64,000 nt of DNA from Rhodeus uyekii (taxonomy: Eukaryota; Chordata; Actinopteri; Cypriniformes; Acheilognathidae), in NCBI GenBank assembly GCA_037043235.1, contig JAWRVZ010000217.1, positions 30,001 through 94,000 of the forward strand, given 5' to 3'. Both the position numbers and the translations under genes were made by a program. This document shows positions 44,160 through 59,723 of this stretch, one piece after another (position 1 is the first letter of the stretch; each line of letters starts with the position of its first letter). Below the pieces are notes generated by a model that did no database searches, was not told where the DNA came from, and was given only the letters and a program-made list of their open reading frames with translations.

Positions 44160-44560
44160 ATTATTCCTGTCATATAGATTGCACAAACTGAGAAGATGAA
44201 TGAATTGTAATGAAATTAATACTTTTTATTCAGCAAGGATGCATTAAATTGATTAAATGTGGCAGTGACAGTAAAGCGTGTTACAAAAAATGAATATACA
44301 TGCTGTTCTTTTAATTTTCTACTGATCAAGTGATCCTAAAAAGAAAAATATATGACAGTTTCCACAAAAAAAATATTAAGCTGTATTGATAATAAAAAGA
44401 TATGTCATGGCTTCTGAAAATTCAGCTTTGCCATCACAGGAATAAATCAAAATTTTAAATATATTAAATCAGAAAACAGTTATTTCAGCAACTGTATTCT
44501 TAATCAAATAAATGTAGCAACAGTGACTTCTTTCAAAATCTACCGACGGCATTTAAACAG
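44160..44560 (+). repeat. dispersed cyprinid-style DNA repeat
   Basis: Words TTATTCAGCAAGGATGCATT, ATTCAGCTTTGCCATCACAG and CTTAATCAAATAAATGTAGC are those of an abundant fish repeat, by memory. A fragment of its end also occurs at 43335-43400. Confidence 0.7.
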
Positions 44561-45340
44561 TAGCGTATCTATGAAATGTAAATATTGATTTTGTAAAAGT
44601 TATAAATCGACAAACATTTTCAGCGGTAAACCGGTTGACGATAAATGTTCTCAAGGCTTCTTGTTTTTTTGTTGTACAATAAAGACAGTGCACACTTCTG
44701 CTGTTTGTTTTACCCTCTGCATCTCTCCCTCCATCATGCTATCTTACTAATAATGTCTCTTTGTCCTTCCCGCTTTTCTCTATCCGTGCGATAGTAAAAG
44801 CTACAACACCGATGCAGAAAACACAGCCGCTCTTACGCCTGTCGCTGCGGTGTTGCTGTACTGTTCTTGCATACTGGCGACAACGACTTATGGACAAGCT
44901 GGCGATTTAAGAGCTCAGGGAAGCGGTCCAGAAACCGACATCAGTTCTCACAATGACGTATATCTGCGCATGCTTGTGCCTTCCTTGACAGCTCAATTAC
45001 GGCCTGCTAAATGAACGGCCTTGGCTTGGTTCTCTCGCCTGTAGCGAAGCAGCCAGACAGAAATTATCTATAAAATTAAAGGGCAGGATGAGCAAACAAT
45101 TCATTACTTGGCAAACGATAACCTGCCACTTTTTATCCCACCTTCACAAAACTGCGACAAGAACGCAAAAGTGACATTTGTTTACAATTGAAGCCAAATG
45201 TAAAAAAAGTATGTAGATTCATGTCTGACTCTCCACTGTACAAGCTTTATAGAAAGGTGAATTTAAGACATTGTGCAGTACTGTTTTAATAAATCACAAG
45301 TTAATATTGAGTAACCAGTATTTTAGATCCAATATTTTAC

Positions 45341-45434
45341 ACTTACATTCATGCATTTATCAGACACTTTTATCCAAAGCGACTTGCATTGCATTCAATA
45401 AACACATTGATATTCTAATCAGTTCTTGCTTTAA
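45341..45434 (-). mobile_element. tRNA-derived SINE, 3' part only
   Basis: Reverse copy of the tail (CGCTTTGGATAAAAGTGTCT) and body; the tRNA head is missing. Confidence 0.8.
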
Positions 45435-48406
45435 AATAGGATACGATATTGCCAGATACTCAAAGATTACAAACAAAGATTGACACTTGAAGACATCGGG
45501 AAAGGATTTCACACTACTTACACTCATACTATTACGAACAGATGCAAAGTAAATAATTACTCGAAAGAAGTGCCTATTCAAAAAGTGTGCAATTTTTGCT
45601 CCTGTTAATAAATGAATGAGTTTAATGAGTGACTCAGCAATTCATGTATAAAGAAAAGCCACATTTCTCCACCTATTGCCATAAATATGTAACTTGCAAA
45701 AAACAAATTCAATGGACTGGATAAACTGCCGTGTAAAGTTTTGCACGGTTTATTAAAAATACATTTGACCTTCTTTTCCTTCCTCTTTGCTTTAAAAGTA
45801 CATTAGCCTTCTGCGATTCTTACATTATCGGATCGTTTAATCAAGAACATTGCCGGCGCTTTCCAACAGGGGTTTGGCATTCGGATAAGCTTTTAGTTTT
45901 AAGTATCAAGATAACGGCCTATATCACCAAACAAAAAACCCTCCTTTATTTATCCTTTGTATATTTAGCCCTTTTTGCTGCTTTACACTTCCTGACACTG
46001 AAGCCGACCTCTACAGGGAAAATGGGCCAAGTCAGCAGTAAGCATAAAGATTAGGAGACTCCAAGACACTGGAACAAGCTGAACAAAAAAACAATTGCCA
46101 CCCAGAATGATCAATTACATCATTAAACCTCCAACGCTGTTCCACACCTTTATTTCCCTGCATGCTGCGGCCTTAAAGCCGCAAAACATCCAGACACGCA
46201 TTACATCTTAGAAACAACATGGCCTGTTTAAGGCTTCCCGTCTTTTTACATCAAGGCCAATTGCCTCGTCTGATTTCAAAAGTCAAGAATCACTAAACAT
46301 TGCTCGCAAGCAGACTTGAGTTTGTTTTTAAAGGGCCACCTGTGGCCAGTAAATTCTCTGTCTTTTTCCATCTGCTGATAAATGAGCACACAAATGAACT
46401 GCTAAAACAAACTGCATCAGCGGTAGTTTCTCTAGCTTGCCACTTGGGGTCGCACTGTCCAGTTCTGCGCAAGGAGGTCTATAATACCTGCAGAGTGTGT
46501 TAGCATTCACTTTCGTATCACTGGCGGTTTCTTGGCTAGAGCGCAGCTTTCTGGCAGAGCCTTTTGCTCATAGGTACTCTCTGTTCCAGACAAACACTTG
46601 AGCCAATAGTTTGAGACGCAAATCATAACGTGTCTGCTCTGGTATTGGAGGAAAATGACGGCCTGACTGGCCGATGGCACCAGAAGAACATGCAAACCCT
46701 TTCATTAGCAGCCGTCCACAGCTGTGACAGAAACAGAACATGACAACAGAAGCACGTGCTTTAAGAGCAATCGCTCCCCGGGAGAAAAAAAACACTGTAA
46801 TATAATTAAATGCACAGGCGGGAGAGATTGTAACGCGACCATATGACAGCTTAATATCTCCCTCATATTACCTCATTGTTCTCATTAAACGACATGCAAC
46901 ATTAACTAAAACACCAAGTCAATAAAAGTCAATTATGAAACGTTGCCATTTAAAATAAGTATGATTTTACATGCAGAGTAATTCTGTAGCTCAACAAAGC
47001 CACTGTATAGGTCAAAACTAAGCAGGCAAACACATGATAATGTTGTGCAATTATGTAAGCTACACAGCATGGAAACGCATGCTTTCTGCTAATAGCGGTG
47101 CGGTTTTACAACGTTCCCACCCCTGCACAAGTGGGATTTTAACCCTACTGCTGTGAAAAGACCATGCAAGCTGCTAACCAACAGACTGGAGACTACAATG
47201 ATAGCCAGATGTCCTTGTTTTAACACTAAAAACCAGATGAGAATTAAATGAACGCTATAGCTACATTAATTAATGACTGCCGAGCTTAATTAATCATGTG
47301 TTTTAAAGAAGCAAGTGATAGAAACAAAAAAGCAAAACATCCCATGATCCCTAAATGCTGATGAAAGTGTCTGTGTCACTCCACTTCATTTTGAGCTATA
47401 ATTAAAGTGTCCTCCAGAATGATGGAGACAGTCCAATTCCGGTTTGTTTGCCCAGGGCAACCAACTGACACTTAAAGCCATTAGGGCTGTGAATAGCTAG
47501 AAGTCACTGCCGGCATGCAAATTCTGCTCTGAATTTCACTAGTTGCCATGGCAATACTATCAGATTCAGTCTAAAAAAAAAGTTGATTAGTAAGCTTGTC
47601 ATGAGACAACTGCAAACACTCCTGAAATTAATTAATATTACTCCTTCTAACCTTCCCCTTCTAGCTATAATTAATCCTACTAAGTATTCAGACCAAACAT
47701 CTCTTCTCGAAGGCTGACCCAAATTCATAATGCTGAAATAAGAGAAGGCTGACAACCTATATAGAGACTGTGCAAGTTTAATCTTAAAGAGATAGTTCAA
47801 CCGAAAATAATTTACTCAACCTCAATTCAAACATTATCTGGTAAGGCGTATCGTCTCACAATAGGCCTCACCCATTGAATACAGTATACAGATGCCCGTT
47901 CAGTTTCTGATACACTTGCACACACTTGCGTCTGCTGACAACAGGACCAATGGAAGAGAAGGGAAGATTCCTTTGATATGTCCTGTTTAAACCGCCCGAC
48001 TTCAGAAGAACAGTGTCAATAACAAGGGTTGGTATATTTTTAATGGCATCCCGGATAGAAGGATAATATGTTTGTTCGGAGCATTTGACTGCAGATTGTT
48101 TCATTAATGAGGCACAGTGCATTGAAGAGTTCACAAATATACTCTTATTGAAAGAAACTGTAAAATGAAATGAAACTTTATGCTCTTTTGCCCGAAAACC
48201 GAAACCGAAACTGTTTTTTAATAATAAATAAATCTATTTTTTCAATTAAGCTTATTTTGCATAATTGTATTAGTATTAGACTTATAGAAATGTAATCATT
48301 TTAATGATATGAATTTAAAAAACACAATATTTATCTATATCTACATATATATGCATTACCACAGTGAAACTTGAGCGCTGAACACTGTGAACTCACGCTG
48401 TGTCCA

Positions 48407-48830
48407 TTGACGCTATGGGAACGATCTGCGTGATTGTGGCATCGCTTTCATACCATTATGAAATCGAACCAATGGTATTAAAGGACACTAGAGGCAGGTG
48501 ATGTCATGAATCAGGAAACTATAAGAGGTATTCTAAACAAAACTGCGGCAGGAAATATGAAAATATGGCAGGGTGATGCAGTGTCTCATTCCCTCTTCAG
48601 GGAACCTAAGTTACTTACGTAATTGACACTGCATCGATTGATGCTAAGCGAAAGGCGCAATAGTGACAAGTGAATGATAATAGCTGGGCCCTTTGTGTAG
48701 AGTCCACACATAGTGCTACTGAGGACACAGCTTTGTTTTTGTTTTATGACACAATCACGCAGAGCGTTCCCATAGCGTTGACGCAGCATCTCATCCCCTC
48801 TTCAGGGAACCAAGGTTACATACATGTTTT
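48407..48830. mobile_element. non-autonomous element with inner inverted and direct repeats
   Basis: 32-nt inverted arms at 48407-48438 and 48750-48781 (CGCTATGGGAACG and TGCGTGATTGTG). Two direct 30-nt words, CTCTTCAGGGAACC, lie at about 48586 and 48790. Similar words are common in fish genomes. Confidence 0.7.
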
Positions 48831-49214
48831 TCTCTTTCGACCAAAAACTGAAAGTGCCAGTACTCGGAAACTATTAGCCGAAATTTCGGTGAATCCCTAT
48901 AAGTAAACAATGTATGAAAATGCATTGTCTGAAAAGACAATTTTGTATAGATAATATTTTCAAAACACTGGCATTGACACTTTTTCCCCACGAAATGTTA
49001 GCCAATCATAACAGTGGCCGTTTAGTGGTAATAATAAAACTTAATAATTAAATTTTAATAATTTAAAGTAATAATAAAACAAATCTCTCTCATCCAGACA
49101 ACTTTAAGAGTTCATTTTAATCGAAGCAACCTTAAAAAGTGCGAACTCACCCGTTAATCAGATTTAGACTTATTTAATTTGAACAGTAGCACACAGATAT
49201 GTTCATTATGGTTA

Positions 49215-51750
<2,536 letters not shown>

Positions 51751-51884
51751 TCAGCCATTAGACACACACATACTTGTATATAAACTTCATTTTCAGCATG
51801 CAAGCCTCATGCAAACGGCTTCACAGAACTACTGACATTACGACTTGAAGAAAACGTGGAGCTTACATGTGAGCATAGACATAA

Positions 51885-51907
51885 ACACACACGCACACAC
51901 ACACACA
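51885..51907. repeat. (AC)n microsatellite
   Basis: AC run with one interruption. Confidence 0.9.
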
Positions 51908-52114
51908 GGCGAATCATCTAATTGATAACAGTTAACACATCCCCACAAATGTGCAGTTGTTGCTTTGTAAGAGTGTGACTACATCAGTGAAAGTGGAGAT
52001 ACCGACTAAATCCCAGATCGTATTAGCAGCTTTTCATTTCAAATTGAGGGCACACTTTATTATCAGTACTATTAATAGGAGATTATAGTCAAACACTATG
52101 TCAGAAAAAAAGGC

Positions 52115-52142
52115 TGACTCGAGGACTTTCAACTACATTGTG

Positions 52143-52188
<46 letters not shown>

Positions 52189-52908
52189 CGTATTTTCCTG
52201 CATATAACCCGCGGGTTATACCAGATTTTACAAACCCCACAGGGGGTGCGGGTTATATACGGGTGCAGGCTATATCGCAAAATTTTTACATGTAATAATA
52301 TTTCAATATATTGTTACGTCCCCAAGGACGTAAGTTTTTTTTTTTGCGGTATTCTTTCTGTTTTTCTTTCTTGCGAGGGTTGTTGTCTCTGGCGCTTGTA
52401 CTGTCACTCTGACAGCTGCTGCTGATAGGCTGTCTGACCTGTCAATCATGCAAGAAGACGTGATTGGCTGTGCTGCATGAGGGCGGGCTCTTCTCATCTC
52501 ATCCGATGATCAACACCTGTAGAATCGCTTCTTAAGGGACGAGCTGCTGCACAGCGGGAGACACTGCTCTTTCTTTTTCTTCTGATTCTGACTTTCTTTT
52601 CTTATTGTTTGAATTTCGCGCACAAGCACTGTGTACCGAGCCTGAACAGTTATGATAATTGACGTAATGCGAGCAACATTCGAAATGTGAACATAGACAA
52701 AAAAGTTCAGAAATTTATGGGTGCGGGTTATATAAGGGTGCGGGTTATACCAGCCATTTTTACACAAACCCCAGAGCCCGCAGGCTATTTGAGGGTGCGG
52801 ATTACCTGCGTCTGCGGGTTATATACGGGAAAATACGGTGTATATATAACCTCAATTTCAATATATATATATATATACATCACAATGTAGTTGAAAGTCC
52901 TTGAGTCA
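52115..52908. mobile_element. AT-centred palindrome split by another transposon
   Basis: 28-nt arms at 52115-52142 and 52881-52908 are inverted copies (GGACTTTCAACTACATTGTG) with one mismatch. Each arm leads inward into an AT run (52144-52184, 52860-52877). The AT run is interrupted by the element at 52185-52842. Confidence 0.9.
52185..52842. mobile_element. non-autonomous DNA transposon, ACCGTATTTTCC type
   Basis: Inverted ends ACACCGTATTTTCCTGCATA and ATACGGGAAAATACGGTGTA. Sub-terminal GTGCGGGTTATA words repeat at 52245, 52723, 52738 and 52818. Inserted in an AT run; a TA target is expected but cannot be separated from the run. Confidence 0.85.
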
Positions 52909-54752
52909 ACATTTATTTAATCAATGTTATTGATTTAAGTCATTATAAGTTCTTTGTTATGATCTAATCTAAAAAAATACTAAAGGTTAGATCTGGTTGC
53001 TGGCATTGGTCATGAGACCTGTGAGGCTGAGAGGACTGATCATTTTCCAACCGAGTGAACCTGACGTCTGTAGCAGTGCCCTTTACACACACATACACAC
53101 TTGTGCATCTATAGGGTGATGAAATTAATGCACAGTTAATATTGCATTTAACCGTGCAGCTGAATATGCTGATTAGAGCAAAGAGAGCTTTCAACATAAT
53201 GCAGAAATGCTCAATATCATCAGCATGCATACAAGCACAGCACTGCAAAATGAAAATGACTCCCACGCTATCGAAGACGCTCACTGTGTATGCATCCTGA
53301 CTTATTAAAGGAGCTCGTATGACTTTTATACTCTCTATTACTCTTCATAGCTGCACATATCGTTACTCTCTTAAGTGGATGTGCTTGCATTTGTTTAACT
53401 GTCCCAAACACTTTTAATTCCTGAGACGATCTCATGAGGAACAGTGGCTTCCTCTAATTTCTGCTGACTGATTCAGACTTGTAAAATTGGTTAAATCCCT
53501 TTAAATGAGGCTCAAGATGTCTGTCCAGAAATGGCTCGTGATTGAATGATGGAAATGTGGTCATGACACAGGAGGAATTCACCGAGGATGAAGGATTCCT
53601 ACCGATGGCGGAACTTATTTGCACACGCTGTTCCTGTGGTTTCATCAGCAGTTTACTACATTATGCAAATGCTGAAAACACGTCAACGACCTCCTTTAAA
53701 TGCTGATCACAATTTCAGCTTTTTCCGATGAGATATCGCATGCAGAAGTGTTTAGTGAATGTATCCCACAGGTTAAAGGTAATCAAAAGCACACGATAAC
53801 AGCGGAAAGACGAAACAATGAGACAAGTTTGAGTGATCATTGGGTGATTCTGATGAAAAGAACAAGAAAAAAAATCTCTCTAAATTATAAAAGAAAGAAA
53901 TGTTTTCATCTTACCGAGCAACTCGAGCCCCATTTGAAGAGGCAATTACCGTCACAGCGTTATGAAACTTCTATGCACTTTTCTACAAAGGTTGTTGGCT
54001 ACTTCAACCTGCTTTTCCTCCGAGTAAACAATTGTCATGCTTTTTACAGATTCAATCTGGCTTCTTCGTGAACTATTAAATGTTCTGGAAAGGTGCAATG
54101 GGAAAATGAAGCATATGCAAATGAAAAACCAATTCAGTCATTTTGTCAAAGCATGGGTGAAACTGTGTCTAACATCAAAAGCAACAGCTTATCAAAATAT
54201 GATTTCCCTGTATTTTGCAGAGCTTTGAACATTGAGGTACTCAGCCCACACTGTGATTAAGTTAATTACCATTAATATCCATGCCATTAATCCATGCTTA
54301 CTACTTCAAAGCGACTCCCACTTTACCTGACAATTGACACGTAAAGTCTAAGGACTTTTACCAAGATTTTATGTTAATATGTAAATAAATGTAATGCATA
54401 ACAAATGTTTTAGACGGTACAGCATGTCAAACTATAGGACTTCCCAAAAGTATTTTAACTACCTCACTTTCACTTTATAATCTAATAATTGATTATAAAA
54501 TAGATTATATACGATGTCTACATGCATGGCATAATTTATCCATTAATGCTTTCGACGTTTTTCAGATTGCTAAAGATTTAACAAAACACAATAATTATAA
54601 TATCCTGCCGCCTTAATTCAAAAACTGGTTATTTACCTCAGCAGAATCACCAGGATGTGATGAATGTGAAAGTAAATGACAACAGAAAATAACAAAAACT
54701 ACACATGAAGAAATGAACATGCTGTGAGTTTAGACAGACAAAAACAAGACTG

Positions 54753-55699
54753 TCTATCTCTCTATCTATCCATCCATCCATCCATCCATCTCTCTATCCA
54801 TCCATCCCTCCATCCATCTCTCTATCCATCCATCCATCCCTCCATCCATCTCTCTATCCATCCATCCCTCCATCCATCTCTCTATCCATCCATCCATCCA
54901 TCCATCCATCTCTCTATCTATCCATCCATCCATCCATCTCTCTATCTATCCATCCATCCATCCATCCATCTCTCTATCTATCCATCCATCCCTCCATCCA
55001 TCTCTCTATCCATCCATCCATCCATCCATCTCTCTATCCATCCATCCATCCATCCATCCATCTCTCTATCTATCCATCCATCCATCCATCCATACCTCCA
55101 TCTCTCCATCCCTCCATCCATCCATCTCTCTATCTATCCATCCATCCATCTCTCTATCCATCCATCCATCCCTCCATCCATCTATCCATCCATCTCTCTA
55201 TCTATCCATCCATCCCTCCATCTCTCTATCTATCCAGCCATCCATCTCTCAATCTATCTATCCATCCATCCATCCATCCATCCCTCCATCCATCCATCCC
55301 TCTATCTATCCATCCCTCTATCTATCCATCCATCTCTCTATCCAGCCATCCATCTCTCTATCCATCCATCTATCTATCTATCCATCCATCCATCCCTCCA
55401 TCCATCTATCCATCCATCCATCCATCCATCCATCCATCCCTCCATCCATCCATCCATCCATCCTTCCATCTATCTATCTATCCAGCCATCCATCCATCCA
55501 TCCCTCCATCCATCCATCTCTCTATCTATCCATCCATCCATCTCTCTATCCATCCATCCATCCATGCCTCCATCCATCTATCCATCTCTCTATCTATCCA
55601 TCCATCCATCTCTCTATCTATCCATCCATCCATCCATCCATCCCTCCATCCATCTCTCTATCCATCCATCCATCCATCCCTCCATCCATCCATCCATCC

Positions 55700-55750
<51 letters not shown>

Positions 55751-55883
55751 CATCCATCCATCCCTCTATCTATCCATCCATCCATCCATCCATCCCTCCA
55801 TCCATCTCTCTATCCAGCCATCCATCTCTCTATCCATCCATCCATCCCTCCATCCATCCATCCATCCATCCATCCATCCATCC

Positions 55884-55918
<35 letters not shown>

Positions 55919-56011
55919 CATCCATCCCTCTATCTATCCATCCATCCATCCCTCCATCCATCTATCCATCCATCCCTCCATCCATCTATCCATCCATCCA
56001 TCCATCTATCC
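54753..56011. repeat. 1.26 kb ATCC/ATCT tetranucleotide satellite
   Basis: CATC, CTAT and CCTC tetranucleotides without interruption. All periods keep a multiple of 4 with few slips, and long pure TCTA stretches lie at 55700-55750 and 55885-55918. It creates a 463-codon open frame of Ser-Ile-His-Pro repeats because the 12-base super-period never contains a stop. Confidence 0.97.
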
Positions 56012-58989
56012 TTTCATTCACTTCTTCATTCTCCAATCAACTTCCCAGTCCAAACATTCATTCAAATAATTATTTCTCTCAGAAAATGGCCTCAAAAAAA
56101 ACAAATCAACCCTGAATGTAAAAAACAATTTAAAACAAGCCTACAACCGGTAACATTCAATAACATCATTGAGTGTGGGAGTGGTGTGAATGTGTTAAAA
56201 GAAAAGCATTGTTGCATCTGCACACATGTGTAAGGTGTGTATTTACAGACATGCGTGGGCTTTAGGTTACAGATCGAGGTGCTTGTGAAGCTCAAACACT
56301 GAGATGCTTTGAGCCGTACAATTGCATCTGCTTGTGTATGAAAACTGACACAAAATTAGATTTTTCCTCTAATTTTGAAAAAACAGTTGCATGAGTTGTC
56401 AGTTGAGTTTACAATATCATTGTATTAATTTTTTACCCCAAAACTTTAATCCTAATGCCTTTGGAAAGGCATTATTTAACATCTTTAGATGTCTGTATGA
56501 AGAAAAAAGATACATCCCCAAAACAAGGTACTCTATTTGTATATTTAGTTGACAGTTTTCTAGTCCTTTTGTCAATAAAAGCATCACTTTTGTGCACATT
56601 TACGGTGCAATGAGGCAAAGGACAGATATTGTCTGTGGAAGGGCAGACTGATATCTTGGCCTTATGTCATTTGGAGGAAGCTTGATCAGATTCAGCCTTG
56701 CTTCTGGATGCAAGCCGTGTTGATAAAAACTTAAAATGTGATTAAAATGCCCAAAATGACAGACTCTGAAGACTTTGTAGTCCTATCTCACTCTTGCCTC
56801 CCTCGTAAAAACGCCTCGTGATTTTCTAAATTTCCTTTTCTTTTCAGTCTCAATCAGTCATGATTTCTGCAAGACCATTTATTCTCCTGATTGAATTTGT
56901 GACCAGTTTCATTCTGATGTAATTCCTCTACCTTCAGTGATGAAATTTGTTGAAACCTCTTCACTGTAGCTATAACCGAACGTAATGAACTCTCCGGGAA
57001 CCAAAAAGGGATAAAAGTTAGCAAAAAGACATTTAAAAATTCACCTTAGAATCATAACTTGTTATAATGTATCGTTCGGTTGACCTTTGTGATTAAGCCT
57101 CTCAATCTCGAAGAAAACGAGACATAAAGATAAGCTCTTTTTGGTATATTTTAAAGCTGCAGTGTGATTTAAAACGTCAGTATTGTAAAAACAGCTCATC
57201 TTCAGATAAACTGCACTGATGCTGAGATATACTGATAAATATAACTCAAAATAGTGACACTATTAACTAAACTAGTCACTCTCCAATCAGGTTATTATCC
57301 TTAACCGAAACTAAAGCGCTTAAAAACATAATAATAATAAAAAATAGTAATAATATTACTATATAATAATAATAATATAATAAAATTTAATAATGTAAAA
57401 AAATTTAATAGTTTAAGTTGAAGCAACTGGAAATGCTAAATTCTAAAAATGCTATTTAAAAAAGAAAATAACAAAATGACAAAATTACTAGAGATGAGCC
57501 TCAAATCAACATGAAAGCTAAAAGGGAAAGTAAAAGCCAATTCAAAATACAGTACTAATAAAATTCTAAATAAATAAGAAATATATTATTTTATATTCCA
57601 TGCATCAAAACACAGTCATCGAGCATTTTGTCGAAGGACATGAAGAAAACGAATAGGACCCAACTGACCGTGTGAAAACAATTAAAGAAATCAAAATAAA
57701 ACGTGTTGAGGTCAAGGGACTGCTTTGCCGTTTAACTTCCTGTTCTCTCTTAATGGGCTCTGAGCTGAAGCATCATGTGGCAGTTTTCACCATCCATCAG
57801 CCTGGGAGAATGTAGGCCTTCCTGCAGGAAGTTTGGGGTTATTTTTGCACTCTTCTTTCCCAGGTCCTCCTTTAGAACGATCCCTCTGCTATGTTTAGAA
57901 AAGTTGCCTTTTTTTCTCACATTCAAGGCCAGTGGAGTATGAAACCCGCAGGGCTTTTAGAGCTCAATCAACAGTCAGAGAGGCAGAACTCTCTGTGAGA
58001 CCTGTTATTCTCATTCCCTCAAACTTACCCTCTGCCTCTCTCTCCCTGCATCCCTCTAATTCACACAGACAAACACATACACACACACTCACTTGATGAA
58101 ACACTCTCGACACTGTATCTCACACATTCAAACGAACAAAACACACACATCCCTAGCTAAACTCTCTTTACTCTGAGATAGCAACCGACTGGTGAAGAGA
58201 AAAACAACATTGTCAGAATCACATCCCTTACTTTGCACAAGATCAAATGTATTTTGAATAAGAGGCGTAATTCAGATCAAATACGTATGTGCATATACGT
58301 GTGTTAATTTATTCATGTGGCCAATGCGCAAACAAATCACAAATAAAAACACAGCTTTATATAAATACTCAATGCTTCATGCCCTTTCTTGGACATCGCC
58401 AACATGCGTCAGGATATATGGGGCGTTCGGGTGAACATAAGCGGGGCGAGCAAGCAAGCAAACAAGCATGCAGTCACATGCACTCACTTCCTGCATGATC
58501 AATGTAGACATGTGCATCCATGGCGTCATGCCAGATTATTGACAAAATGCACTCCCATGTAGCCAAAAAATGAATATACCAGCTGGTTTGACTGTAAAAA
58601 CATAGATATATCTGTAGAGAACAGGCTAAATAATTAAAAGCCAATTATATGGGGTCTTTAATTTGCATTACTTACACACTAGAAAGACCTTACATGTATA
58701 CATACACAGGAATGAATATGTAAATAATATTATTTTGCTAAAAAGCATCCAGTTCGGGTGTATTAATGCACATTTAAAGCTGATATTTAGAGGTGCAGTA
58801 TGTAATATTGACAGCTAGTGGTTGAAATGGTACCGCAGTCCAAATTCACAAGACAGGAGAGAGTTGTTTCCCCCGGCGCCCTTCCTCAGACTCAATGCTC
58901 ACGCGGGTTGCCAGATTGAGGATACGCACGTGACAAATGGAAGGTGACAAGCCTTAAGGTCCGTTCACACCAAGAATGATAACGATATA

Positions 58990-59385
58990 CAGTTGTCCCT
59001 CGCCACTGCGCGGTTCAAGTTTCGCGGCCTCAGTGCATCGCGGATTTAAAAAAAATATTATCGAAACATAAAAATTCAAAAATACCACCATGTCGGCAGC
59101 TGTATTGTGGAAAGCAGCGTTGCTTCGTCGTGATACGTGAGAGAAACGGTTTCCCAGGATGGCAGACAGAGAGAGAAACTCTCTCAGAGGCTTTGTACAC
59201 GCCCACGGCACTCAGACAAGACACGGGATTGGTTCCTTGCGCGAGATCGACCAATGAGAGCACGAGTGGAGCGGGAGCCTCTTCGCCTCTCTCAGAAGCA
59301 AATGTTGACAATCTAACGACGAAATCTGACGATGAGGCGCTTCCTGAACTGATTTATAGACCTCATTATACCAGTGCTGTAACAC

Positions 59386-59417
<32 letters not shown>

Positions 59418-59723
59418 CATTCATGAACCGCACAGGTCTGTCATCGTCGTCATTACTGGAGTCTCAAGATACTGTCATTGATGAGTGTAGAGCACCGAAA
59501 TGTGTATCATATGAGAGAGAGAGAGTAAATTTATAATAGTAAGGTTTTATAATTAAATAGATTTAATTAAAATGCATTTAAAGTATAAATATACATATTT
59601 TAAACATTCTGGTACCTACACACACATATACGAAAATTCCTAGGGGGGCAATCCTACTTTGCGGATTTCCACCTATCGCGGGGGATCCGGTCCACATTAA
59701 CCGCAATAAACGAGGGATCATTG
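58990..59723. mobile_element. mariner/Tigger-like non-autonomous element
   Basis: Ends CAGTTGTCCCTCGCCACTGC and AAACGAGGGATCATTG are imperfect inverted repeats, with TA at 58988 and CA at 59724. The interior has a 98-codon open frame (59130-59426) ending in a Ser run from an ATC microsatellite, probably a relic and not a gene. Confidence 0.75.
59385..59418. repeat. (ATC)n microsatellite
   Basis: About 11 units, inside the Tigger-like element. Confidence 0.95.

Noticed and set aside
45000..47780. Conserved regulatory block
   Set aside because: The sequence looks less repetitive than its surroundings, but conservation cannot be judged from one genome, so it is not listed as a feature.
54724..56115. 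463-codon open frame of Ser-Ile-His-Pro repeats
   Set aside because: It is a translation of the ATCC/ATCT satellite; such runs have no stop codon in this frame by composition. No coding flank or splice support.
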